The translations under genes were made by a program, and so were the position numbers. This document shows, piece after piece, positions 36,384-44,186 of a stretch of 64,000 bases of DNA. The DNA is taken from contig DASYRM010000065.1 in NCBI GenBank assembly GCA_036004405.1, positions 24,113-88,112 on the forward strand. The letters are read 5' to 3'. Under the pieces are notes generated by a model. It saw nothing but the letters and a program-made list of their open reading frames with translations. It was not told the DNA's origin and ran no database searches. The DNA comes from DASYRM01 sp036004405 (GTDB lineage Bacteria; Acidobacteriota; Vicinamibacteria; Vicinamibacterales; UBA2999). Positions within the stretch are counted from its first letter, which is position 1; the number at the start of each line of letters is the position of its first letter.

Positions 36384-36772
36384 CGGCGGGCTACGACCGA
36401 CCGTGGGGGAGGCGGCGTCTCGACGACGCGCTCGATCACCGACGAGTCCTCGGCACGCGGCGTCACCATGTGGAGCCGGCCGAGCGCGAGGCGTTCGATC
36501 CGTTCGGGCGCCTGCAGCGTCTGCGCCTCGAGCCGCAGGTGACGGTTCACCTCGGCCTCGGCGGCACGCTCCTGCTGCATCTGCTCGAGGCGGTAGCCGT
36601 TGCGGCGCAGCTCGAACTGCTGCCAGGCCCAGAAGAGCAGCACCGCGACGAGGAACACTCCGATCGCCACCGCGCGGACCATCTCGCGGTTCCGCTCCCG
36701 GTCGATCTCGCGCACGATCGGGTTGTTGCGGACGTCTTTCTTGATCGCGTATTCGAAGGTTTCGGCGGTCAT
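36380..36772 (-). CDS. ftsL: Cell division protein FtsL
   Basis: The 130-residue bitopic protein has a charged cytoplasmic segment, one membrane helix (about 33-50, VRAVAIGVFLVAVLLFWAW) and a periplasmic coiled coil (RLEQMQQERAAEAEVNRHL) ending in a proline-rich tail. FtsL works with FtsB and FtsQ to regulate septal synthesis. Sequence conservation is weak in this family, so identity rests on topology, size and position between rsmH and ftsI, with four-base overlaps on both sides. Confidence 0.88.
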   Translation of the reverse strand: MTAETFEYAIKKDVRNNPIVREIDRERNREMVRAVAIGVFLVAVLLFWAWQQFELRRNGYRLEQMQQERAAEAEVNRHLRLEAQTLQAPERIERLALGRLHMVTPRAEDSSVIERVVETPPPPRSVVARR

Positions 36773-37650
36773 GGGGACACCTCCGCGGCGCGCAGCTTGG
36801 CGCTGCGTGCCCGGGGATTGCGTTCGATCTCCGCGTCAGCCGGTATCAGCGGCCGCTTGGTGAGCACGCGGAGGCCGCACTCGCCCGCCGCCTGCATCGA
36901 GCGCAGGACGTGCTTCACGATGCGGTCCTCCAGCGAGTGGAACGTGATGACGACCAGTCTCCCTCCGGGGCCCAGCCGGGCCGCGACGGCATGGAGACAG
37001 TCGCCCAGCCCTTCGAGCTCACGGTTGATCCAGATGCGCACCGCCTGGAATGTGCGCGTGGCGGGATCGATGCGCGTATAGCCGCGCTTCGGCACCGCGC
37101 GCCGCACGATCTCGGCCAGACGCCCCGTTGTCTCGATCGGCGCGACGGTCCTCGCCGCCACGATCGCCCGCGCGATCCGCCGCGCGTGGCGGTCTTCTCC
37201 CAGTTCGTAAATCACGTCCGCCAGCGTCTTCTCGTCGGCCCCGGCCAGCGCCTCCGCGGCGGTCGGGCCGGCCGACGTGTCCATTCGCATGTCCAGCGGC
37301 TCGTCCCGCCGGAAGCTGAATCCGCGTCCCGGCTCGTCGAGCTGCATCGACGACACGCCCAGGTCGAGCAGGATCCCGTCCACCGCGCTCAGCCCTTCAC
37401 CGTCGAGAATGGCCGGCAGCTGCCGGTAATCCCCATGCACCACCCGCGCCCGATCGCCGAAGTCGCGCAGCCGCTCGCGCGCCAGCTCCACCGCGGCGGG
37501 ATCGCGATCGACGCCGAGGAGGCGCGACGCGCCCGCCTCGAGCACCGCCCGCGCATGGCCGCCGAGCCCGACCGTGCCGTCGACGAACACCCCGCCGCGC
37601 GACGGCTGGAGGTGCTCGAGCACTTCCGCGACCATGACCGGCTCGTGCAC
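36769..37650 (-). CDS. rsmH: 16S rRNA (cytosine1402-N4)-methyltransferase RsmH
   Basis: The 293-residue SAM-dependent methyltransferase modifies C1402 in the ribosomal P site. It begins HEPVMVAEVLEHL and shows the SAM loop FVDGTVGLGGHARAVL, DLGVSSMQLDEPGRGFSF and the C-terminal FHSLEDRIVKHVL, all hallmarks of RsmH (MraW). The start is GTG at 37650, 36 bases after the mraZ stop, and the 3' end overlaps ftsL as ATGA. It is the second gene of dcw, as usual. Confidence 0.98.
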   Translation of the reverse strand: MHEPVMVAEVLEHLQPSRGGVFVDGTVGLGGHARAVLEAGASRLLGVDRDPAAVELARERLRDFGDRARVVHGDYRQLPAILDGEGLSAVDGILLDLGVSSMQLDEPGRGFSFRRDEPLDMRMDTSAGPTAAEALAGADEKTLADVIYELGEDRHARRIARAIVAARTVAPIETTGRLAEIVRRAVPKRGYTRIDPATRTFQAVRIWINRELEGLGDCLHAVAARLGPGGRLVVITFHSLEDRIVKHVLRSMQAAGECGLRVLTKRPLIPADAEIERNPRARSAKLRAAEVSP

Positions 37651-37686
37651 GTCACATCCGATCCACGAGATCCAGGCGGCGTTACA

Positions 37687-38154
37687 CTAAATGCCGTGCT
37701 GGGACAGCAGCAGCCCGTCGTCGTCGGTCCACGGCTCACGGGCAAGCTTGTCCACGAACCGTTCCTCGTTCCACACCTCGAGGTAGTTGATGCGTCCCAG
37801 CACACGCACTTCACCCACGATCGCGGCGCGCTGCCGCAGATTCGGCGGAATCACCACACGCCCCTGCGGATCGAGCTCGCCCGGCTGGCCGAAGTAGCTG
37901 ACGCGGTCGAGGAACTTTGCGAGCGCCGGGTGCTCCTTCGGCGCCTTGAGCACCCGCTCCTCCAGCTCAGCCCACACCTGCATCGGGTAGATCCGCACCG
38001 AATCGCCCTTGACGCTGGTCACGTACACATCCGCCCCGCTTCGCGCCTGCACCAGGCCGCGAAAAAGCGTGGGGATCTTGAGTCGACCCTTGTCATCGAT
38101 GCGGGTCGACGCGCTTCCCCTGAAAACAGCGAGACCGAGACCACCAGGCTCCAT
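37687..38154 (-). CDS. mraZ: Transcriptional regulator MraZ
   Basis: The 155-residue protein has two SpoVT-AbrB-like repeats: FRGSASTRIDDKGRLKIPT in the first half and the matching YFGQPGELDPQGRVVIPPNLR in the second. MraZ is a ring-forming DNA-binding protein that regulates the dcw cluster, usually its own promoter. ATG at 38154 is the only good start ahead of the first repeat. A -35/-10 pair and a four-copy 10-bp repeat lie right at the 5' end, fitting autoregulation. The C-terminal 15 residues are not conserved. Confidence 0.95.
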   Translation of the reverse strand: MEPGGLGLAVFRGSASTRIDDKGRLKIPTLFRGLVQARSGADVYVTSVKGDSVRIYPMQVWAELEERVLKAPKEHPALAKFLDRVSYFGQPGELDPQGRVVIPPNLRQRAAIVGEVRVLGRINYLEVWNEERFVDKLAREPWTDDDGLLLSQHGI

Positions 38155-38174
38155 AAAAAGCCACTTACGGCCAC
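38135..38174 (-). promoter_or_regulatory. Candidate MraZ operator: four 10-bp GTGG/ATGG boxes
   Basis: Reading the minus strand from 38174, four consecutive decamers begin GTGG, GTGG, ATGG and GTGG (starts at 38174, 38164, 38154, 38144). The third box contains the mraZ ATG. Known MraZ sites are direct repeats of TGGG (E. coli) or AAAGTGG (mollicutes) with a 10-bp period, so spacing and core agree. The first box also overlaps the predicted transcription start. Confidence 0.65.
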
Positions 38175-38177
38175 CGA

Positions 38178-38207
38178 ATGGTAAAGGTGCGGAAGTTGGG
38201 TTGTCAA
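38178..38207 (-). promoter_or_regulatory. Sigma-70 promoter of mraZ and the dcw cluster
   Basis: On the minus strand a perfect TTGACA (38207-38202) is separated by 18 bases from TACCAT (38183-38178, four of six matches). Transcription would begin near 38171, about 17 bases before the mraZ start and at the first GTGG box. The surrounding 218-base divergent gap with ychF is otherwise without recognised features. Confidence 0.65.
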
Positions 38208-38372
38208 TTGCAAACAACTGATCCGAAAGAGTTTCGTTCGTCTCTGGGCCTCCCTAGGTTCGTCTGATTTTCGCTTTCTCGTATCTTCGCCACAACCTGT
38301 CGCAGCCTCCCCTCCCGACCACCCGAGCCCTTGGTCAGCCGCACCCAGCCCACGTGCTAGGCTGAAACGCTC

Positions 38373-39464
38373 ATGCTTCGTGCCGCGTTGATCGGGTTCC
38401 CCTCCAGCGGAAAGTCCACCCTCTTTCAGCTCATGACCAGCGCCCGGGACGGATCGGGCGGCAAGGGCGACGTGCGGATCGGCATCTCGAAGGTGCCCGA
38501 CGATCGTCTCGACGTGCTCACCGGCATGTACAACCCGAAGAAGCGCGTGCCCGCGACCGTCGAGTTCACCGACATCGTGGTCGCGGCAAAGGCCGGCGGC
38601 GCGCAGGCGCTCGTCGACGTCGCGAACTACAAGAACGCCGACGCGCTCGTGCACGTGGTGCGCGCGTTTCGCGACGAGACGGTGCCGCATCCGTCGGGCT
38701 CCGTCGATCCCGCGCGCGACGCGCAGGCGATGGAAGACGAGTTGATCCTCGCGGACCTCGGGGTGGCCGAGCGGCGTCTCGAACGGATCGAACGCGATCT
38801 CAAGAAGGGACGATCCGCCGAGCTCGAGCGGGAGCGCGACGTCGTGCAGCAGTGCAGGACCGCGCTCGAAGAGGGGCGCCCGCTGCGCACGCTCTCTCTC
38901 GCCGGCGACGATTTGAAGCGGCTGCGCGGCTTTCAGTTCCTGTCGGCGAAGCCGCTCCTGCTCGTCATCAATCTCGACGAGGCCGACGTGGCGGAGGTGG
39001 GCGCCGACGTCGAGCGCGCGGCGGCCAGGACCGGCCTCACCGGCTTCCTGTCGCACGCGGCCACGCGCGCCGTCGCGCTCTGCGGCAAGATCGAGCTCGA
39101 GATCTCACAGCTCGAACCGGCGGACGCCAAGGCGTTTCTCGCCGATCTTGGCCTCGCCGAATCGGGGCTCGATCGCGTGATCCGCGCCAGCTACGACCTG
39201 CTCGGGTACATGTCGTTCTTCACGGTTGGCGAGGATGAGTGCCGCGCGTGGTCGATCTCCCGCGGCACGCCGGCGCAGCTGGCGGCGGGCGAAATCCACA
39301 CCGACATCCAGCGCGGCTTCATCCGCGCCGAAGTCGTGGCCTACGGCGCGCTCACGGGGCGCGGCAGCATGACCGCGTGCCGCGAGCACGGCGAGGTCCG
39401 GCTCGAAGGCAAGGAGTACGTCGTCCAGGACGGGGATATCATCAACTTCCGCCACGCCACGTGA
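38373..39464 (+). CDS. ychF: YchF-like GTPase/ATPase (DUF933, TGS-type C-terminus)
   Basis: The 363-residue P-loop protein belongs to the Obg-related YchF group. G1 is GFPSSGKST (residues 8-16), a coiled-coil insertion runs about 115-175, and the G4 site is INLDE, matching the NxxE of YchF proteins that favour ATP over the NKxD of true GTPases. The C-terminal domain, with SFFTVGEDECRAWSI, GEIHTDIQRGFIRAEV and VVQDGDIINFR, is the YchF TGS-like domain. YchF binds ribosomes and responds to stress. G1 differs from the usual GLPNVGKST, placing it in a divergent branch. Confidence 0.92.
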   Translation: MLRAALIGFPSSGKSTLFQLMTSARDGSGGKGDVRIGISKVPDDRLDVLTGMYNPKKRVPATVEFTDIVVAAKAGGAQALVDVANYKNADALVHVVRAFRDETVPHPSGSVDPARDAQAMEDELILADLGVAERRLERIERDLKKGRSAELERERDVVQQCRTALEEGRPLRTLSLAGDDLKRLRGFQFLSAKPLLLVINLDEADVAEVGADVERAAARTGLTGFLSHAATRAVALCGKIELEISQLEPADAKAFLADLGLAESGLDRVIRASYDLLGYMSFFTVGEDECRAWSISRGTPAQLAAGEIHTDIQRGFIRAEVVAYGALTGRGSMTACREHGEVRLEGKEYVVQDGDIINFRHAT

Positions 39465-39474
39465 TTCGCTGATC

Positions 39475-40551
39475 GTGAGTGCTGCCAAAACTCGAGTTCT
39501 GGTGCTCGAGAGCCAGACGCCGTTCGTGCACGGCGGGGCCGAGATTCTGTCGCGCGAGCTCTTGAGCGCTCTCCGGGGTCACGGCTACGAGGCCGAGCTC
39601 GTCTCGATTCCGTTTCGCGACGCACCGCGCGACGAGCTGCTGGCCCACGCGGCGGCGTGGCGCCTGATCGACGTGACGCGCGCGCTCGACCGCCCGATCG
39701 ACGCGGTCGTGGCCACCAAGTTCCCCACCTATTTCGTCCGCCATCCGGCCAAGGTGGCGTGGCTGGTACACCAGCATCGCGCCGCCTACGAGCTGTGCGG
39801 GACGCCGTTCAGCGACTTCGAGCACACCGAGCGCGATGTCGGCCTGCGGAAGCGCCTGCTCGAGCTCGACACGCAGATGCTGCGCGAGTGCCGTGGGCTC
39901 TTCAGCATCGCGCGCACGGTGTCGGCGCGGCTGCAGAAGTACAACCAGCTCACCGCCGCCCCGCTCTACCATCCGCCGCGGCTCGCCGGCTCGATCCGCT
40001 CCGGCGCCTACGGCGACTACGTGCTGACGGTGTCGCGGCTCGAGAAGGTGAAGCGCGTCGACCTGGCCATCGACGCCATCGCGCGGGTGCGCGGCGCCGC
40101 GCGGCTGATCGTCGCTGGCGACGGCAGCGAGCGGGCGGCCCTGGCGGCGCGAATCGCCGCGCTCGGGCTCGGCGATCGCGTGCGGCTGGCCGGCCGCGTC
40201 GAAGACGCCGAGCTGATCGAACTGCTGGCCGGCGCCCGCGCCCTGCTCTTCACGCCATTCGAAGAGGACTACGGCTACGTCACCCTCGAGGCGTTCCTCG
40301 CCCGCAAGCCGGTCATCACCACCAGCGACGCCGGCGGGCCGCTCGAGTTCGTCGAGGACGGCGTGAACGGGCTCGTCGCCGCCCCGTCGCCCGACGCGGT
40401 GGCCGACGCGATCGCGCGGCTCGCCACCGATGGCGCCGAGGCCGCGCGGCTCGGCGAGGCAGGCTACGCGCGTGCGCGCCTCATCTCCTGGGACGGCGTG
40501 GTCGAGCAGCTGATGTCGGCTGCGCGCGAAGGAGTGCCGTCTGGCCAGTAG
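39475..40551 (+). CDS. Glycosyltransferase family 4
   Basis: The 358-residue GT-B enzyme has an N-terminal acceptor domain beginning VLVLESQTPFVHGGAEILSR and a C-terminal nucleotide-sugar domain (DYVLTVSRLEKVKRVDLAID, VAGDGSERAAL, DYGYVTLEAFLARKPVITT, DAGGPLEFVEDGVNGL) with the EX7E-like glutamates. It would add a sugar, retaining configuration, to a lipid-linked glycan; donor and acceptor are unknown. The start is GTG at 39475 without a strong ribosome site, 10 bases after ychF. It opens a run of glycan genes to 45145 and overlaps the next gene by 11 bases. Confidence 0.9.
   Translation: MSAAKTRVLVLESQTPFVHGGAEILSRELLSALRGHGYEAELVSIPFRDAPRDELLAHAAAWRLIDVTRALDRPIDAVVATKFPTYFVRHPAKVAWLVHQHRAAYELCGTPFSDFEHTERDVGLRKRLLELDTQMLRECRGLFSIARTVSARLQKYNQLTAAPLYHPPRLAGSIRSGAYGDYVLTVSRLEKVKRVDLAIDAIARVRGAARLIVAGDGSERAALAARIAALGLGDRVRLAGRVEDAELIELLAGARALLFTPFEEDYGYVTLEAFLARKPVITTSDAGGPLEFVEDGVNGLVAAPSPDAVADAIARLATDGAEAARLGEAGYARARLISWDGVVEQLMSAAREGVPSGQ
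40529..40543 (+). promoter_or_regulatory. Shine-Dalgarno AAGGAG before a CTG start
   Basis: AAGGAG at 40529-40534 is followed, after six bases, by CTG at 40541. No ATG, GTG or TTG is in frame between the upstream stop at 40511 and the GTG at 40583, which would cut off the first beta strand of the encoded enzyme. Confidence 0.55.
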
Positions 40552-41263
40552 CGACAGGCCAGGCGATGGCGTCCTGGTCATCGTGCCTACGTTCAACGAG
40601 CGCGAGAACATCACGGCGCTGGTCCCGCGGCTGCTGGCGATCGAGGGGCTGCGCGTGCTGATCGTCGACGACGCCTCGCCCGACGGCACCGGCGCCGTGG
40701 CCGACCGGCTCGCGGCCGAGAGCCGCGGCCAGCTCACCGTGATGCACCGCACCGGCGCGCGGGGGCTGGGACGGTCGTACGCGGACGGCATGCAGGCCGC
40801 CGTCCTCACCAACGCCCGCTTCATCTGCCAGATGGACGCGGACCTTTCGCACGATCCGATCGATCTCGTGCGGCTGATCGTCGCCGGGGCGTCGGCCGAT
40901 CTGGTGATCGGATCGCGCTACGTGCCGGGCGGCACGCTGCACAACTGGCCCCGCCGGCGCGTGTGGCTCAGCGCGGTCGCGAACTGGTACGTGCGCGCCG
41001 TAACGGGCCTGCGCGTCCGCGACTGCACGAGCGGCTTCCGGTGCTGGAACCGCGACCTCCTTGCGCGCCTGCCGCTCGCCGCGATCGCCTCCGACGGCTA
41101 CGCGTTCCAGGTGGAGATGGCCTTCGAAGCCAGGCGCGCGGGCGCCACCATCGTCGAAGCGCCCATTACGTTCGTGGAGCGGCGCCAGGGCTCGTCCAAG
41201 CTGTCCTGGAGCGTCATCGCGGAGTCGATCTGGATGCCCTGGCGTCTGGTCTCGCGGCGCTGA
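40541..41263 (+). CDS. Polyprenol-phosphate mannose synthase-like glycosyltransferase (GT2)
   Basis: This GT-A enzyme of about 240 residues resembles dolichol-phosphate mannose synthase: VLVIVPTFNERENI, VDDASPDGTGAVAD, GLGRSYADGMQAAV, QMDADLSHDP, DLVIGSRYVPGG and DCTSGFRCWNRDLL. There are no C-terminal membrane helices. It would load a sugar onto polyprenyl phosphate for use outside the cytoplasm. The likely start is CTG at 40541, as it alone follows a well-spaced Shine-Dalgarno and retains the first strand VLVIV; GTG at 40583 is the conventional alternative. Its 5' end overlaps the GT4 gene. Confidence 0.88.
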   Translation: MASSDRPGDGVLVIVPTFNERENITALVPRLLAIEGLRVLIVDDASPDGTGAVADRLAAESRGQLTVMHRTGARGLGRSYADGMQAAVLTNARFICQMDADLSHDPIDLVRLIVAGASADLVIGSRYVPGGTLHNWPRRRVWLSAVANWYVRAVTGLRVRDCTSGFRCWNRDLLARLPLAAIASDGYAFQVEMAFEARRAGATIVEAPITFVERRQGSSKLSWSVIAESIWMPWRLVSRR

Positions 41264-41284
41264 TTGGTATACCCTCCCCGTCCC

Positions 41285-42034
41285 ATGCCAGCACCCGCGG
41301 GCCCGCGGCCGTCGATCTCCGCGTTTTTCCCCTGCTACAACGACGAGAGCACCATCGCCGGCCTGGTCCGTGAGGCCGACGCGCAGCTGCGGTGTGCCAC
41401 CGACGACTACGAGATCATCGTCGTCAACGACGGCTCGGGCGACGGCAGTGCCGCGGTGCTGGCGGCTCTGGCGCGGGAAATGCCGCGGCTGACGGTGGTC
41501 ACCCACGACGTGAATCGCGGATACGGCGGCGCGCTGCGCTCCGGGTTCGCCGCGGCAAAGAAAGATCTGGTCTTCTACACCGACGGCGACGGGCAGTACG
41601 ACGTCCGGGAAATCCCGATCATGCTCGCCCTTCTCGTCGACGACACCGACTTCGTCAACGGCATGAAGATGGCGCGCAGCGACCCCGCGTATCGGGTGTT
41701 CGTCGGCAACCTCCACAAGTTCGTCACGCGGTGGGCGTTCTGGCTGCCGATCGACGACGTGGACTGCGACTATCGCCTGATCCGCCGCAGCGTGCTCGAC
41801 CGCCTCGAGCTGCACAGCAACAGCGGATCGATCTGCGTGGAGCTGGTGAAAAACGCGCAGCGGGCCGGCGCGCGCTTCCGGCAGGTGTCGGTGCGACATT
41901 ACTCGCGGCAGTTCGGCAGCTCGCAGTTCTTTCGTCCCGGACGCATCCTGCGCACCTACGCCGACCTGGCGCTCATGTGGCTCCGGCTGATGGTGCTGCG
42001 CCGGGGCAGCCCGGCTGATAGAATCCGCGCGTGA
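41285..42034 (+). CDS. Glycosyltransferase family 2
   Basis: The 249-residue GT-A protein contains SISAFFPCYNDESTIAGLV, VVNDGSGDGSAAVL, NRGYGGALRSGFAAAKK, FYTDGDGQYD and DVDCDYRLIRRSVL, typical of undecaprenyl-phosphate or polyprenol-linked sugar transferases. A hydrophobic patch near the C-terminus (YADLALMWLRLMVL) may bind the membrane. ATG at 41285 is used; an upstream TTG would add seven non-conserved residues. It overlaps the following SDR gene by four bases (GTGA), so it is co-translated within the glycan module. Confidence 0.88.
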   Translation: MPAPAGPRPSISAFFPCYNDESTIAGLVREADAQLRCATDDYEIIVVNDGSGDGSAAVLAALAREMPRLTVVTHDVNRGYGGALRSGFAAAKKDLVFYTDGDGQYDVREIPIMLALLVDDTDFVNGMKMARSDPAYRVFVGNLHKFVTRWAFWLPIDDVDCDYRLIRRSVLDRLELHSNSGSICVELVKNAQRAGARFRQVSVRHYSRQFGSSQFFRPGRILRTYADLALMWLRLMVLRRGSPADRIRA

Positions 42035-43074
42035 ACCGGCCGCCGGACGCGTCGGTACCGTACCGGGCTTTCTACGCTGGCCGGCGCATCCTCGTCACCG
42101 GCGGGCTCGGGTTCATCGGCAGCAACCTGTCGCGCGAGCTGGTCGCGCTTGGCGCACAGGTGACGATCGTCGATGCGCTGATCCCCGAATACGGTGGCAA
42201 CCGCTTCAACATCGACGGCATCGCGGATCGCGTTCGCGTCGAAGTCGCCGACGTGCGCGACACGGCGGCGGTGGCCGCCGCCGTACACGGGCAGGACGTC
42301 ATCTTCAACCTCGCGGGTCAGGTGAGCCACATCGACAGCATGCGCGACCCGCACACCGATCTCGAAATCAACTGCCGCGCGCAGTTGTCGCTGCTCGAGG
42401 CGTGCCGGGCGCGCAACCCCGGCGTGAAGGTGGTGTTCGCGGGCACCCGCCAGGTCTACGGCCGGCCGTCGAGCCTGCCTGTCACCGAGGATCACCTCGT
42501 CAAGCCGACCGACGTCAACGGGATCAACAAGGCGGCCGGCGAGTACTACCACCTGGTCTACAACAACGTCTTCGGGCTCCGCGCCTGCTCGCTGCGCCTC
42601 ACCAACGTGTTCGGGCCGCGGCAGCTGCTGAAGCACAGCCGCCAGGGATTCATCGGCTGGTTCATCCGGCTCGCCATCGAAGACCAGGAGATCCAGATCT
42701 ACGGCGACGGGTCGCAGGTGCGCGACCTGGTGTTCGTGGACGACGCGGCGGACGCCTTCCTGCGCGCCGGCGCCAGCGACGAGGCCAACGGCCGCGTGTT
42801 CAACGTGGGCGGCGAGGAGCCGATCACGCACCGCGCACTGGTCGAGCGGCTGATCGACGTGTGCGGAACCGGGCGTTACCGCTGCGTGGACTGGCCGCCC
42901 GAGAAGCGCGCGATCGATATCGGCAGCTTCTACGCCGACTCGTCGCTCATCGCGCGCACGCTCGGCTGGCGGCCGACCGTGGGGCTGCGCGACGGGCTGC
43001 AGCGCACGGTGGCCTTCTACCGCGCCCACCTGTCGCAGTACGTGACCGCCGCCTCGCGGGTCGGCGCACCGTGA
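42031..43074 (+). CDS. NAD-dependent sugar epimerase/dehydratase (extended SDR) with altered active site
   Basis: The 347-residue extended SDR has the NAD-binding ILVTGGLGFIGSNLSREL near residue 20 and the family segments VFAGTRQVYGRP, RLTNVFGPRQLL, GDGSQVRDLVFVDDAADAF and VFNVGGEE. The usual catalytic YxxxK is replaced by NGINK (within DVNGINKAAGEYYH), so asparagine stands where tyrosine is expected, though lysine is kept. It may be a special sub-family or use another base. The GTG start overlaps the upstream GT2 gene (GTGA), and its own stop overlaps the DegT gene the same way. Confidence 0.88.
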   Translation: MNRPPDASVPYRAFYAGRRILVTGGLGFIGSNLSRELVALGAQVTIVDALIPEYGGNRFNIDGIADRVRVEVADVRDTAAVAAAVHGQDVIFNLAGQVSHIDSMRDPHTDLEINCRAQLSLLEACRARNPGVKVVFAGTRQVYGRPSSLPVTEDHLVKPTDVNGINKAAGEYYHLVYNNVFGLRACSLRLTNVFGPRQLLKHSRQGFIGWFIRLAIEDQEIQIYGDGSQVRDLVFVDDAADAFLRAGASDEANGRVFNVGGEEPITHRALVERLIDVCGTGRYRCVDWPPEKRAIDIGSFYADSSLIARTLGWRPTVGLRDGLQRTVAFYRAHLSQYVTAASRVGAP

Positions 43075-44186
43075 GCGCCGACGACGACGAGCGTCTGCCC
43101 TTCATCGATCTGAGTCCGGGATCCGACGCCGCCGAGATCCGCGAAGCCATCGAGCGGGTGCTCACCCGCGGCTGGTTCATCCTCGGTCCGGAAGTCGAGG
43201 CTTTCGAAGTGGAGTTCGCAGCCGCGTCCGGCGCCAAGCACGGCATCGGCGTCGGCAACGGGACCGATGCGATTGCGCTGGCCCTGCGCGCCGCCGGCGT
43301 GAACCCGGGCGACGAGGTGATTGTGCCGGCCATGACCGCCGCCTTCACCGGCCTGGCGGTGGTGGCCGCGGGAGCGGTGCCGGTGATCGCCGACGTCGAT
43401 CCGCGCACGCTGACGCTCGACGCGCGCGCCTGCGCCGACGCCATCACGCCGCGCACGCGCGCCATCGTGCCGGTGCACCTGTACGGACAGGCGGCGGACA
43501 TGCTGGAGATCATGGTGGTGGCCGACCGTCATCGTCTCGTCGTGATCGAGGACTGTTGCCAGGCGCACCTGGCCACCTGCAATGGGCTGCCGGTCGGAAC
43601 GATCGGCGCGGCCGGGGCCTTCAGCTTCTACCCCACCAAGAACCTGGGCGCCTGCGGGGACGGCGGCGCCGTCATCACCAGCGACGGCGCTCTGGCCGAC
43701 CGCGTCCGCCTGCTCCGGAACGGCGGCCAGACCAATCGCAACCTGCACGCCGTGCCGGGCGTGAACAGCCGCCTCGACGAACTGCAGGCGGCCATCCTCC
43801 GCGTCCGGCTGCCGAATCTCCTGCCCGAGACCGCCCTGCGCCGTCTGCACGCGGCGTTCTACCGCGATGCCCTGACCGGCGACGTGGCTCCGGTGGCCGA
43901 GCGCGATCCGGGCCACGTCTACCACCTGTTTCCTGTACGATCGGCCAGGCGCGAGGCGTTGCAGGCCCACCTGGCGCGCGCCGGCGTTGAAACCTTGATC
44001 CACTATCCCATTCCGCTGCACGAGCAGCCGGCCTTCGCGCACCTGGCCTCGCGCGACTGTCCCGTCGCCACCAGAGCCGCCGCGGAGCTGCTGTCGCTGC
44101 CGCTGCACGCGCGTCTGCACGCGCGGCAGGCGGCCAGGGTTGCCGAGGCCATCCAAGTGTTCGAGAAAGGATCGATCGACGAGTGA
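43071..44186 (+). CDS. DegT/DnrJ/EryC1/StrS family sugar aminotransferase
   Basis: The 371-residue PLP enzyme converts keto-sugars on nucleotide carriers to amino-sugars. It shows LPFIDLSPG at the start, GNGTDAIALALRAAG, DEVIVPAMTAAFTGLAVVAAG, VPVHLYGQAADM, EDCCQAHLA, and SFYPTKNLGACGDGGAV, where the lysine binds PLP. The N-terminal FILGPEVEAFE is typical. GTG at 43071 overlaps the previous stop as GTGA; longer open frame upstream is a shadow of the SDR. Flanking SDR genes likely supply its keto-sugar substrate. Confidence 0.93.
   Translation: MSADDDERLPFIDLSPGSDAAEIREAIERVLTRGWFILGPEVEAFEVEFAAASGAKHGIGVGNGTDAIALALRAAGVNPGDEVIVPAMTAAFTGLAVVAAGAVPVIADVDPRTLTLDARACADAITPRTRAIVPVHLYGQAADMLEIMVVADRHRLVVIEDCCQAHLATCNGLPVGTIGAAGAFSFYPTKNLGACGDGGAVITSDGALADRVRLLRNGGQTNRNLHAVPGVNSRLDELQAAILRVRLPNLLPETALRRLHAAFYRDALTGDVAPVAERDPGHVYHLFPVRSARREALQAHLARAGVETLIHYPIPLHEQPAFAHLASRDCPVATRAAAELLSLPLHARLHARQAARVAEAIQVFEKGSIDE

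Noticed and set aside
34326..36542. A 738-codon plus-strand open frame opposite ftsI and ftsL
   Set aside because: It mirrors the ftsI coding frame and shows no protein family features.
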